DNA of 51,555 bases from an uncultured Flavobacteriales bacterium (lineage in GTDB: Bacteria > Bacteroidota > Bacteroidia > Flavobacteriales > UBA1820), in contig CALJDR010000032.1 in NCBI GenBank assembly GCA_938023515.1, positions 1 to 51,555 on the forward strand, read 5' to 3'. A model generated the notes under the pieces. The model searched no databases and was not told the DNA's origin. It saw only the letters and a list, made by a program, of their open reading frames with translations. The position numbers and the translations under genes are program-made. Below, piece after piece: positions 25,066 through 32,154 of this stretch; the first letter of the stretch is position 1, and each line of letters starts with the position of its first letter.

Positions 25066-25722
25066 ATGATTAACGTACTAGTAGTGGACGACCATGAAGT
25101 TGTCAGAAGAGGCCTTGAGCTGATATTCAAACAAACAAAAGACATCAATCTGACAGGTACTACGGACAATGCGGACAATACGATACAGTTACTGAATAAA
25201 AACCACCAGACCGACGTATTGCTTTTAGACCTGGAGATGCCCAAAGCCAATGGGCTTACCGTACTCAGAAAAGTGAAGAACGAATTTCCGGGAATCCGGG
25301 TATTGGTATATTCCATGCATCCTGACGACATTTATGCGATCAATTGCCTTAAATCCGGCGCAATGGGATACATCAACAAATCCGGCCAGGTAGAAGAATT
25401 ATTGGAAGCTATCCGCAAAGTATCCGATGGAGGGATATACCTTTCCGAAAAACTATCCGAACGCATGGCCTATCAGAAACGGGCCGGCATAAACGCCGCA
25501 CAGAGACGGATGTACAAACGTCTTTCCGTGCGCGAAGTCGAGGTGCTCAAACTGCTCACCAGCGGCAAACGCAACAAGCAAGTAGCCGAGGAGCTTGGCA
25601 TCAATGAGAAAACCGTGAGCACCTACAAAGCACGCCTGCTGAAGAAATTGAATGTAAACAATATGGTGGAACTTATCAACCACGCAAAAAACATAGAAAT
25701 GCGTGAAAAAATGTTCCAATAA
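25066..25722 (+). CDS. NarL/FixJ-type response regulator
   Basis: A 218-aa two-domain regulator. The receiver (about 1-120) has the acidic pair D8/D9, phospho-acceptor D55 in LLLDLEMP, switch S83 and K105. The LuxR-type helix-turn-helix (about 150-212) has LSVREVEVLKLLTSGKRNKQVAEELGINEKTVSTYKARLLKKLNV. It binds DNA after phosphorylation by a histidine kinase, but no kinase gene is adjacent. It sits alone between rho (divergent) and pyrH, with its own terminator. All key residues are intact. Confidence 0.93.
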   Translation: MINVLVVDDHEVVRRGLELIFKQTKDINLTGTTDNADNTIQLLNKNHQTDVLLLDLEMPKANGLTVLRKVKNEFPGIRVLVYSMHPDDIYAINCLKSGAMGYINKSGQVEELLEAIRKVSDGGIYLSEKLSERMAYQKRAGINAAQRRMYKRLSVREVEVLKLLTSGKRNKQVAEELGINEKTVSTYKARLLKKLNVNNMVELINHAKNIEMREKMFQ

Positions 25723-25745
25723 AAATACACAAACATTTTCCACAG

Positions 25746-25775
25746 AAAAACACCGGATACACCTCCGGTGTTTTT
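25746..25775 (+). terminator. Terminator of the response regulator gene
   Basis: A 12-bp stem (25746-25757 with 25764-25775) followed by more T residues. Confidence 0.9.
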
Positions 25776-26006
25776 TATTTTTCCCCGCTGTACGGGAAAC
25801 AGAGATTAATATCTAAAAAGAAATATAACAAATGCCGGATTACTTGCAATTGGCAAAAAAAATCCATATCCAAAAAGATATTACAGAATTGCTTATTCTT
25901 GACAAAACTCCTAAATAATAATTCATACTCCCCCATTCAGCCGTCTTTACAAAAAGATAAATATAAAATAGGAAATGTAAATTTTCACATTGTTTTCCCG
26001 CAATGG

Positions 26007-26037
26007 TTCGATGCCACTAATTTTTATATTACATTTG
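26007..26037 (+). promoter_or_regulatory. Promoter of pyrH-frr
   Basis: TACATTTG (26030-26037) matches the -7 consensus. TTCG (26007-26010), 19 bp upstream, approximates TTTG. The start codon follows 21 bp later, which argues for the 26059 start of pyrH. Confidence 0.6.
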
Positions 26038-26058
26038 CACGTAAAACCATTTCCAACC

Positions 26059-26769
26059 ATGCAATACCGCCGTATACTTCTCAAATTAAGTGGTGAAGCC
26101 CTGATGGGCAACCTCAACTACGGGATAGACTCCGAAAGGCTCTCCCAATACGCAGAAGACATCAAAAAGATCGCCGACCAAGGAGTGCAAATAGGCCTTG
26201 TGATCGGCGGAGGAAATATATTCCGTGGCATGCAGGGCGCCGCACAAGGCATGGACCGGGTGCAAGGCGACTATATGGGGATGCTTGCCACAGTCATAAA
26301 TGGATTGGCCCTCCAGGGAGCCCTGGAAGAAAAAGGACTCAAAACACGATTGCAAACGGCCCTCGAAATGGAGCGCATTGCCGAACCGTTCATCAAGCGT
26401 AAAGCCGTACGCCATCTGGAAAAGAACCGTATCGTCATTTTTGCGGCCGGCACAGGCAACCCATTCTTCACCACCGACACAGCCGCCACCCTGCGGGCGA
26501 TAGAAATACAGGCCGATGTAATCCTCAAGGGCACCCGAGTGAACGGCATCTACACGGCCGACCCGGAAAAAGATCCGACAGCCACCAAATTCGACAAGAT
26601 CACATACAACGAATTGTACGACCGGGGGCTTAAGATCATGGACAAAACAGCCTTTACCCTCTCACAGGAAAACAAGATACCTATCGTTGTGTTCGATATG
26701 AATACGCCCGGCAACCTTTACAAGGTCTGCAACGGGGAAAATATCGGCACACTGGTTACCGAGAAATAA
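26059..26769 (+). CDS. pyrH: UMP kinase
   Basis: A 236-aa amino-acid-kinase-family enzyme that phosphorylates UMP to UDP. It starts MQYRRILLKLSGEALMG, the phosphate-binding motif. VIGGGNIFRG (about residues 52-61), GDYMGMLATVINGLAL, FAAGTGNPFFTTDTAA and the uridine-site KGTRVNGIYTADP are intact. An extra 23 codons upstream would include the promoter and are rejected. The bacterial hexamer is usually controlled by GTP and UTP. It is followed after 35 bp by frr, an arrangement shared with many bacteria. Confidence 0.97.
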   Translation: MQYRRILLKLSGEALMGNLNYGIDSERLSQYAEDIKKIADQGVQIGLVIGGGNIFRGMQGAAQGMDRVQGDYMGMLATVINGLALQGALEEKGLKTRLQTALEMERIAEPFIKRKAVRHLEKNRIVIFAAGTGNPFFTTDTAATLRAIEIQADVILKGTRVNGIYTADPEKDPTATKFDKITYNELYDRGLKIMDKTAFTLSQENKIPIVVFDMNTPGNLYKVCNGENIGTLVTEK

Positions 26770-26804
26770 TAAACGACTATACAACAAATCAGCCGAAGAA
26801 CAAG

Positions 26805-27365
26805 ATGAACGAAGAACTTGACCTGATCGTAGAAGACGCCGGCGAACGAATGGAGAATTCCATCGAGCATTTTGAAAAAGCGTTGCTCAAACTGCGCGCC
26901 GGAAAAGCATCTCCCGTCATGCTGGAAGGCGTTATGGTAGAATACTACGGCACTCCGACCGCATTGGACAAAGTAGCCAGCATCAGTTGTCCCGACCCGC
27001 GCACTATCACCGTAAAACCCTGGGAAAAGAATATGCTCTCCGAAATAGACCGCGCTATCCTGATCGCCAATCTGGGCTTCACTCCGGCCAATAACGGGGA
27101 TATGGTCATCATCAATATCCCGCCGATGACCGAAGACCGCCGCCGCGAACTGGCCAAAATGGCGCGGACGGAACTGGAAAACGCGAAAGTAAACATCCGC
27201 AACATCCGCAAAGATGCCAACAATTCCGTGCGCCGCGTAGAGAATGTGAGTGAAGACCTGGCTAAACAATACGAAGACACCATCCAAGCCCTGACGGATA
27301 AATCCATCGCCCGGGCGGAGGAGATCATGGCTCGTAAGGAAAAAGACATCATGACGGTCGCCTGA
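26805..27365 (+). CDS. frr: Ribosome recycling factor
   Basis: A 186-aa two-domain protein shaped like a tRNA. With EF-G it splits post-termination ribosomes. Family elements include LRAGKASPVMLEGVMVEYYGTPTALDKVASIS (about residues 30-62), PWEKNMLSEIDRAI, PPMTEDRRRELAKMA and the C-terminal helix NVRRVE-like region VRRVENVSEDLAKQYEDTIQALTDKSI. Length agrees with E. coli RRF (185 aa). Second gene of the pyrH-frr operon, followed by a hairpin. Confidence 0.97.
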   Translation: MNEELDLIVEDAGERMENSIEHFEKALLKLRAGKASPVMLEGVMVEYYGTPTALDKVASISCPDPRTITVKPWEKNMLSEIDRAILIANLGFTPANNGDMVIINIPPMTEDRRRELAKMARTELENAKVNIRNIRKDANNSVRRVENVSEDLAKQYEDTIQALTDKSIARAEEIMARKEKDIMTVA

Positions 27366-27402
27366 TATATTTAGGTTTTCTGTTCATAAAATACCCCCAA
27401 AC

Positions 27403-27427
27403 GCGCGGCGGCCATAGGCCGCCGCGC
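27403..27427 (+). terminator. Terminator of pyrH-frr
   Basis: A perfect 11-bp GC-only stem (27403-27413 with 27417-27427) followed by TGTTT. The T-run is short. Confidence 0.7.
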
Positions 27428-27453
27428 TGTTTAAAGATAAGCTCCAGCAAACT

Positions 27454-28248
27454 ATGAGGAAAATATTTCTCTTCTCAATCCTCTTTGTGTCGGCGACAAT
27501 CTGCCGTGCCCAACAAAATTCAGCAGAAGCCGCCTACCGGGCACTCGCCGACAGTTGTTTTGCCGATCTGGAAAAAGGGGATTCGATCCGCTTCGACAGC
27601 ACCTACCCCAAAATCCTTGCTGCCTACGAAAAAGCGAACGATCCGGAAATGGCCGCCGTACGCGAAGAATTGCTCGCCCTGCGGGCCAAAGACCAAAGCA
27701 TCCGCATCCTGCTGATCGACGCAAGGGAAAAATACGGGCGGAGCAGTGAGATGGCTATTAAAATCCACCGGCAAATGAAAATCATCGACTCTGCCAGTGC
27801 TATCCGGGCGCAACGGATCGTCGACCGGTACGGCTGGCCGGAAAAAGACGATATCGGCGAAGAAGCCTGCGAAGCTTTGTTCCTATGCATCCAACACGCC
27901 GACGGGACAGACATCCAACAAAAATACCTGCCTATTCTGGAGCAAGCCGTCCGGGAAGGCAACGCAGAACCCTGGCACCTGGCTTTCCTCACCGACCGGG
28001 TGCGAATGAACCGCGGCGAAAAGCAGGTATACGGCACGCAAAGCATCAGCGGGAAAGAGCCTTATATCATTCCTCTGGAAGATCCTGACCGGGTAGACAG
28101 CCTGCGCCAAAGCATCGGACTGGGACCTATCGCCGATTATGCAGCTTCCCTGGGCATACAGTGGGATTTGAAAAAATACAAGGAAAACCTGCCGCACTAT
28201 GAACAGCTATACGAAAAATGGCACGAGGCTTTCCGTCCGTCCGAATGA
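27454..28248 (+). CDS. Exported DUF6624 protein
   Basis: A 264-aa protein with a signal peptide (MRKIFLFSILFVSATICRAQ). An N-terminal helical segment is followed by the DUF6624 region from about residue 85: IRILLIDAREKYG, RIVDRYGWPEKDDIGEEACEALFLCIQHAD, QKYLPILEQAVREGNAEPWHLAFLTDRVRMNRGEKQVYGTQ. The conserved YGWP, QHAD, HLAYLTDR and YGTQ pattern suggests an enzyme-like fold, yet no activity is known to me. Single gene between two hairpins. Confidence 0.75.
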   Translation: MRKIFLFSILFVSATICRAQQNSAEAAYRALADSCFADLEKGDSIRFDSTYPKILAAYEKANDPEMAAVREELLALRAKDQSIRILLIDAREKYGRSSEMAIKIHRQMKIIDSASAIRAQRIVDRYGWPEKDDIGEEACEALFLCIQHADGTDIQQKYLPILEQAVREGNAEPWHLAFLTDRVRMNRGEKQVYGTQSISGKEPYIIPLEDPDRVDSLRQSIGLGPIADYAASLGIQWDLKKYKENLPHYEQLYEKWHEAFRPSE

Positions 28249-28304
28249 AATCCGGCCGGGTACCAAAGAAAACTTTTTTCGCCGCCTGGTACAATCCTAT
28301 AAAA

Positions 28305-28330
28305 AACGGCCCGGAGTTTTCCGGGCCGTT
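28305..28330. terminator. Terminator between convergent DUF6624 gene and thrC
   Basis: A perfect 10-bp stem (28305-28314 with 28321-28330). The minus strand continues into a T-run, so it chiefly ends the thr transcript. Confidence 0.8.
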
Positions 28331-28349
28331 CTGTTCTGCTAAAAGACAT

Positions 28350-29636
28350 TTATAAAGTTCTCACGAAATCTTCTACTGCCGCTGTAACGGGGTCGATCAA
28401 GGTGTATTTCTTTTCTTTCCCGAGGAATTTTTCGAGGCCTGCGGGCAACGGAAAATCTTTTTCGAGCGCCTCCTGAATGACATCTCCGAACTTGGCCCGG
28501 TGGGCGGTGGAGAGCCAGAAGCCTTTAACCTGATATTCTTTGGCGGCATTGTAGCCCACCGCACTGTGCGGATCGGATACATACCCGTATTTTTGGTAAA
28601 TTTCCCGTATCGCTTCCAGGATAGCGGCATCGTCGCAGGAGTAACCTTTTACCCGGTCTGTAAGCGCCGCGAAATCATCACCGTACAAGTCGACGATCCG
28701 CTCGTAATTACTCGGATTTCCGACATCCATCGCGTTGGCGACCGTCTTTACGGAAGGCTTCGGAGCAAACACTCCCGTTTCAAGGTATTTCGGGATGATA
28801 TCGTTGGAGTTCGAGGCCGCGATGAAACGCCCGACCGGCATTCCCATCTTTTCGGCCAGCATTCCGGCGGATATATTTCCGTAGTTCCCGCTGGGCACCA
28901 CAATATCCGGGCGGGTATCGCCTGTCGCCGCCACCCATTGCGCCCAGGCATAAAAATAGTAGAACGATTGGGGCATCCATCGCAGGATGTTGATGGAATT
29001 GGCGGAAGTGACTTTTTTCTCCCGGCGGAAAGCCGCGTCCGAAAATATCTCCTTGACGATACGCTGGCAGTCGTCAAACGTGCCGCGCACTTTCAGGGGA
29101 TAGATATTTTTGCCAAGGGTGGTCATCTGGCTTTCCTGCAGGTCGCTCACTTTCCCATCGGGATACAGCACGACGACTTTTACCCCGTCGATCCCGTAAA
29201 AACCGTTGGCTACGGCACTGCCCGTATCGCCGGACGTAGCCGTAAGAATGACCAAGTCTTCCCCGCTATCGTTCAGTTCGCCAAGCGCGCGCCCCATGAA
29301 TCCTGCCCCCACGTCCTTAAACGCGAATGTAGGCCCGTGGAAGAGTTCGAGCGTGTATTTATCGTCGCCCAAATGCTTGAGGGGCACCGGGAAACCGCAT
29401 GCAGCCTCCACGATCCGGTCGATCCGGTCGGAAGACATATCCTGCCCGAAGAACAGTCCTGCCACATAGCGGGCCACATCGGCAAAAGAGCCGGCGGACA
29501 ATTCTTTCACCCGGGCCATATCGGCCACCGGGATCATTTCGGGCATGAAAAGGCCGCCGTCGGGTGCAAGGCCCATGAATGCTGCTTCCTTGAGCGAGTA
29601 GCGGGCCGATCTATCCCTTGTACTGTAATATTTCAT
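28350..29636 (-). CDS. thrC: Threonine synthase
   Basis: A 428-aa PLP enzyme converting O-phosphohomoserine to threonine. The PLP lysine is K107 in HGPTFAFKDVGAGFMGRAL. The phosphate loop ILTATSGDTGSAVANGF (about residues 130-146) and SGNYGNISAG near residue 245 are typical. The N-terminal MKYYSTRDRSARYSLKEAAFMGLAPDGGLFMPE is the long (E. coli-like) threonine synthase form. Downstream of thrB on the same strand, separated by a 224-bp gap that carries an inverted-repeat element. Confidence 0.96.
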   Translation of the reverse strand: MKYYSTRDRSARYSLKEAAFMGLAPDGGLFMPEMIPVADMARVKELSAGSFADVARYVAGLFFGQDMSSDRIDRIVEAACGFPVPLKHLGDDKYTLELFHGPTFAFKDVGAGFMGRALGELNDSGEDLVILTATSGDTGSAVANGFYGIDGVKVVVLYPDGKVSDLQESQMTTLGKNIYPLKVRGTFDDCQRIVKEIFSDAAFRREKKVTSANSINILRWMPQSFYYFYAWAQWVAATGDTRPDIVVPSGNYGNISAGMLAEKMGMPVGRFIAASNSNDIIPKYLETGVFAPKPSVKTVANAMDVGNPSNYERIVDLYGDDFAALTDRVKGYSCDDAAILEAIREIYQKYGYVSDPHSAVGYNAAKEYQVKGFWLSTAHRAKFGDVIQEALEKDFPLPAGLEKFLGKEKKYTLIDPVTAAVEDFVRTL

Positions 29637-29655
29637 CTTCTTTTCGTTTAAATTC

Positions 29656-29854
29656 TACCTTTCTCCGCTTTCCGACAAACAGACAACTGCGTTTGCAAGC
29701 GTCGGGAGTGTAACAAACCATTTTGTCCGGGCTCGTTTTCTTTGCTGCTTTGCATAAGACAGGCTGCGCCTCGGTATTGCTCAAACAAGTTTGGTACTAT
29801 GCTCGGCTTGCACTGTCTTTCTTTTGGAGCGGCAAAAGAAAGCGGAGAAAGGTA
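29656..29854. repeat. 199-bp inverted-repeat element between thrB and thrC (MITE-like)
   Basis: A 17-bp perfect inverted repeat, 29656-29672 with 29838-29854, bounds the element. Each outer end is TA, as expected for a TA target duplication. The interior is non-coding. It contains an imperfect inverted pair (around GACAGGCTGCGCCTCGG near 29758 and the complement-like stretch near 29803) and a 9-bp hairpin with arms CTTTCTTTT and AAAAGAAAG near 29817-29842. Sequences like the GGCTGCGCCTCGG stretch recur between genes in Bacteroidales as I remember them. It could be a miniature transposable element, a dispersed RNA hairpin unit, or a transcript-processing signal. Confidence 0.55.
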
Positions 29855-29860
29855 CTATTT

Positions 29861-30790
29861 TTATTCCACAACCCGGGCACCGACCGTCGGCACATGCGAC
29901 ACATACAGGTCGTTCTCTATGTTCAACTCATCAAAGTGCGCTTTCATGGCTTTCCCTACCCGCTCGGCCGTTTCCAGCGAATCGCTCAGGGCAAAAACGG
30001 ATGGGCCGCTTCCCGAAATATTCACTGCCAGGGCACCTGCCGCCATACAAGCAGCTTTAAGGTCGTCATAACCCGGGATAAATCCTTTGCGGTAAGGCTC
30101 GACCACCACGTCGCGCATCGACCGCCCGATAAGGGGCATGTCCCCCGTCATGATACCGGCCACCAACCCGCCGACGTTCCCCCATTGGGTTACCGCCTCG
30201 CGCATCGGTATCTCCTTGCGCAATACGTCGCGGGCTTCCTTGGTGCTGACCATGATATGCGGATGCACCACCGAAAAGCAGAAAGAATCCGGCACCGGAA
30301 GACTTACAATATCCAGCGGTTCATACCCGCGAATGAAAACGATACCGCCCATTACCGCAGGAGCCGAATTGTCAGCATGCGCCGTCCCGCTGATCAGTTT
30401 TTCCCCCTGCATCGCAAAATCGACCAGTTCCTTGACCGTAAACGGCCGGCCGAACAGTTCGTTCAGCCCGAAAACGGCCGCCGCGGACGAAGCCGCGCTC
30501 GAACCGATCCCGCTGCCGGGGAGTATCTTTTTCTCGACGGTGATCTCCACCGCCGCTTTTTTTCCGGCCGCCGCCATAAAAGCGCGCACAGCGGGGGTTA
30601 TTACATTTTTTTCTATATCCGAAGGCAGGTTCATCCCACTCTCGTTGTTTATCACAAGGCTGTCTCCGTCCCCGACGGACATTCGCAGGACATCGCCAAC
30701 CCCATCCAACGCCATTCCCATGACATCGAAACCGCACCCCAGATTGGCAGTGGAGGCAGGTGCGAACACCCTTATCGTTTTATTTTCCAT
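29861..30790 (-). CDS. thrB: Homoserine kinase
   Basis: A 309-aa GHMP kinase that makes O-phosphohomoserine, the substrate of ThrC. The ATP-binding motif PGSGIGSSAASSA is at residues 91-103. VFAPASTANLGCGFDVMGMALD at 8-29 is the N-terminal substrate region and NISGSGPSVFALSD near residue 250 is the GHMP C-terminal motif. It is preceded by a leader peptide, promoter and terminator-like hairpin. No thrA (aspartokinase/homoserine dehydrogenase) is present upstream, so thrB is the first enzyme gene of this unit. Confidence 0.96.
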   Translation of the reverse strand: MENKTIRVFAPASTANLGCGFDVMGMALDGVGDVLRMSVGDGDSLVINNESGMNLPSDIEKNVITPAVRAFMAAAGKKAAVEITVEKKILPGSGIGSSAASSAAAVFGLNELFGRPFTVKELVDFAMQGEKLISGTAHADNSAPAVMGGIVFIRGYEPLDIVSLPVPDSFCFSVVHPHIMVSTKEARDVLRKEIPMREAVTQWGNVGGLVAGIMTGDMPLIGRSMRDVVVEPYRKGFIPGYDDLKAACMAAGALAVNISGSGPSVFALSDSLETAERVGKAMKAHFDELNIENDLYVSHVPTVGARVVE

Positions 30791-30811
30791 TCTATTTTTA
30801 TTTTCCGGATT

Positions 30812-30948
30812 AAAAAATTACGCTGGCGCCCGAAATACTCTTTTTCCCGCCCAGGCTACGACGGACTCCAACCCCCGCACTCCCGCAGGGTTTCTATACA
30901 TATGTATATACGATTGGAAATATATGACTCTTTACCCCCTAGGGGTAA
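30812..30948 (-). promoter_or_regulatory. Threonine attenuator region (pause hairpin and terminator-like hairpin)
   Basis: Read on the minus strand, a 7-bp hairpin (30932-30938 with 30942-30948) overlaps the leader peptide's last codons and stop. About 75 bp further on, a bulged stem between roughly 30848-30856 and 30821-30828 precedes six T residues (30812-30817), just before thrB. This is the layout of a translation-coupled attenuator. The competing antiterminator could not be resolved by eye. Confidence 0.55.
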
Positions 30949-31054
30949 TCGTAATAATGGATGTAGTGGTTGTGGCAATAATAATAGCAGAGCAGGCCTC
31001 ACGGCCGATACCGTCGCCTAAAATGTAGTTCAATTCGAGTAAGCCACTTTTCAT
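30932..31054 (-). CDS. thrL: thr operon leader peptide (40 aa)
   Basis: A short reading frame that starts ATGAAAAGT and ends TAA. Residues 22-39 are SAIIIATTTTSIITITPR; six Thr and six Ile codons lie within 14 positions (24-37). This is the hallmark of a threonine/isoleucine attenuation leader, like ThrL of E. coli, and it lies directly upstream of thrB. Ribosome stalling at Thr or Ile codons would favour transcription into thrB-thrC. The first 20 residues (MKSGLLELNY...) have no bias and are unlike E. coli ThrL. The promoter lies so close that the transcript would begin within a few bases of the ATG, so translation may be leaderless. No ATG, GTG or TTG other than TTG at codon 8 gives an alternative start. 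Confidence 0.85.
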   Translation of the reverse strand: MKSGLLELNYILGDGIGREACSAIIIATTTTSIITITPRG

Positions 31055-31062
31055 AATGGGGA

Positions 31063-31093
31063 CAAAGCTATTGCAAAAATTCTTTTATCCAAA
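31063..31093 (-). promoter_or_regulatory. Promoter of the thr leader-thrB-thrC unit
   Basis: Minus strand TTTG (31090-31093), 19-bp spacer, TAGCTTTG (31063-31070): an exact match to the Bacteroidetes -33/-7 consensus. Transcription should start near 31055-31058, next to the leader ATG at 31054. Confidence 0.82.
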
Positions 31094-31324
31094 ATAAAAA
31101 CACATTTTTTATGCATTTCATCTGATGTTTTAACATTTGTATTGGTAGACTTTCTGAAATCCGAGGCCTTTTGTTGTGTTTTTAATTTTTTATTGGGAAA
31201 AGGTTCACATATCTGTGTGGCATGCCTACAATATAGGCAGAAATAGCAGGGCATCTTTCTTGGCAATGAGAGGCCAAAGCAAGTTCCACAGGACAAAAAA
31301 ACCCTTGGCAACCAAAATAAAAAA
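31094..31324. other. AT-rich spacer upstream of the thr promoter
   Basis: About 230 bp with no gene I trust. It has a short palindrome (GCCTA/TAGGC, 31222-31236) and two copies of CTTGGCAA (near 31258 and 31303). No RNA family or binding site was recognised. Confidence 0.5.
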
Positions 31325-31346
31325 GCCGCACTTTGACAAGTGCGGC
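31325..31346 (-). terminator. Terminator of the OmpA-type lipoprotein gene
   Basis: A perfect 9-bp stem (31325-31333 with 31338-31346) around a four-base loop; on the minus strand it runs into T-rich sequence. Confidence 0.85.
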
Positions 31347-31368
31347 ATATAAGTATTTAGCCTCAGGC

Positions 31369-32064
31369 TTATAACTTCCCGGCCTCCGCCTGGCGGATCA
31401 TCTGCTCGCTGGCGGTGATGTACACTTCTACCCGGCGGTTGGCGGCGCGGCCTTCGGGAGTGGAGTTATCGGCCACCGGGGCGTCGAAAGCCAGCCCTTC
31501 GGTCTTGATCCGGTCGCGGGAGATACCCTGCCCTACCAGGAAATTGGCCACAGCCGTTGCACGTTCGAGGGACAATTTTTCATTGACGGCCCGCGAACCG
31601 GTATTGTCCGTATGGCCGTAAATGGTAATGTCCGTCTGGGGATTGTTTTTCATCGTATTGGCGAACCTGAGCAGGCTGGCGCGGGCCGCCTCGCTCAGCT
31701 CGGATTTACCGGTCGCAAACAAAATACCCGAATCGAAGGTTACTTTGATAGCCTGCAGGTTGTTCACATCGGTCACGGTTTCCACTTTGGCGCCCTCCAC
31801 CTGCTGTTCGATCTCGGCTTTCTGGCGGTCCATCTTTTTGCCGATAGCCGCTCCGGCCCCGGTACCTACCACTCCGCCTACGGCAGCGCCTATCGCAGCG
31901 CCTTTGCCTCCGCCGAATATGGCGCCCAAACCAGCCCCTACGGCGGCTCCGGAACCAGCCCCGATGGCCGCTCCTTTTCCGGTGTTGCTCCACGACGAGC
32001 AGGACGAACAGGCCAGGGTGACTACCGCCAGCACTATCGCCATTTTACCTCTCATACTTTTCAT
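31369..32064 (-). CDS. OmpA-family lipoprotein with glycine zipper
   Basis: A 231-aa protein. The signal peptide ends in a lipobox-like SSC near residue 22. Residues about 29-76 form a glycine-zipper membrane segment (GKGAAIGAGSGAAVGAGLGAIFGG and repeats). A linker helix follows (KKMDRQKAEIEQQVEGA), then an OmpA C-terminal domain: VTFDSGILFATGKSEL, IYGHTDNTGSRAVNEKLSLERA, and NRRVEVYI near the end. The domain binds peptidoglycan non-covalently via the conserved Asp and Arg, tethering the outer membrane. Similar to YiaD-type proteins. Single gene. Confidence 0.92.
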   Translation of the reverse strand: MKSMRGKMAIVLAVVTLACSSCSSWSNTGKGAAIGAGSGAAVGAGLGAIFGGGKGAAIGAAVGGVVGTGAGAAIGKKMDRQKAEIEQQVEGAKVETVTDVNNLQAIKVTFDSGILFATGKSELSEAARASLLRFANTMKNNPQTDITIYGHTDNTGSRAVNEKLSLERATAVANFLVGQGISRDRIKTEGLAFDAPVADNSTPEGRAANRRVEVYITASEQMIRQAEAGKL

Positions 32065-32154
32065 AGCTTTCTATTTTTATGTTTGTTCTTGTTTGTAAAG
32101 TCTTTCTCAAAATTGCGCATTTTTCACGACTCCCGCAACGGTTCCGGCGGATTT

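Larger units (their letters stand above)
25723..26058. other. Intergenic region between the response regulator and pyrH
   Basis: 336 bp without a gene. It contains the response-regulator terminator (25746-25775) and, next to pyrH, a promoter. The AT-rich stretch in between, about 25800-26005, shows no ORF, repeat or RNA that I recognise. Confidence 0.6.

Noticed and set aside
31051..31311. 86-aa minus-strand ORF upstream of the thr leader
   Set aside because: It covers the thr promoter, has AT-rich non-coding composition and no recognisable domain.
31820..31980. Repetitive GGAGCGGCTATCGGGG-like sequence, considered as a tandem repeat or CRISPR-like array
   Set aside because: It encodes the glycine zipper of the OmpA-type lipoprotein; the periodicity is that of the protein.
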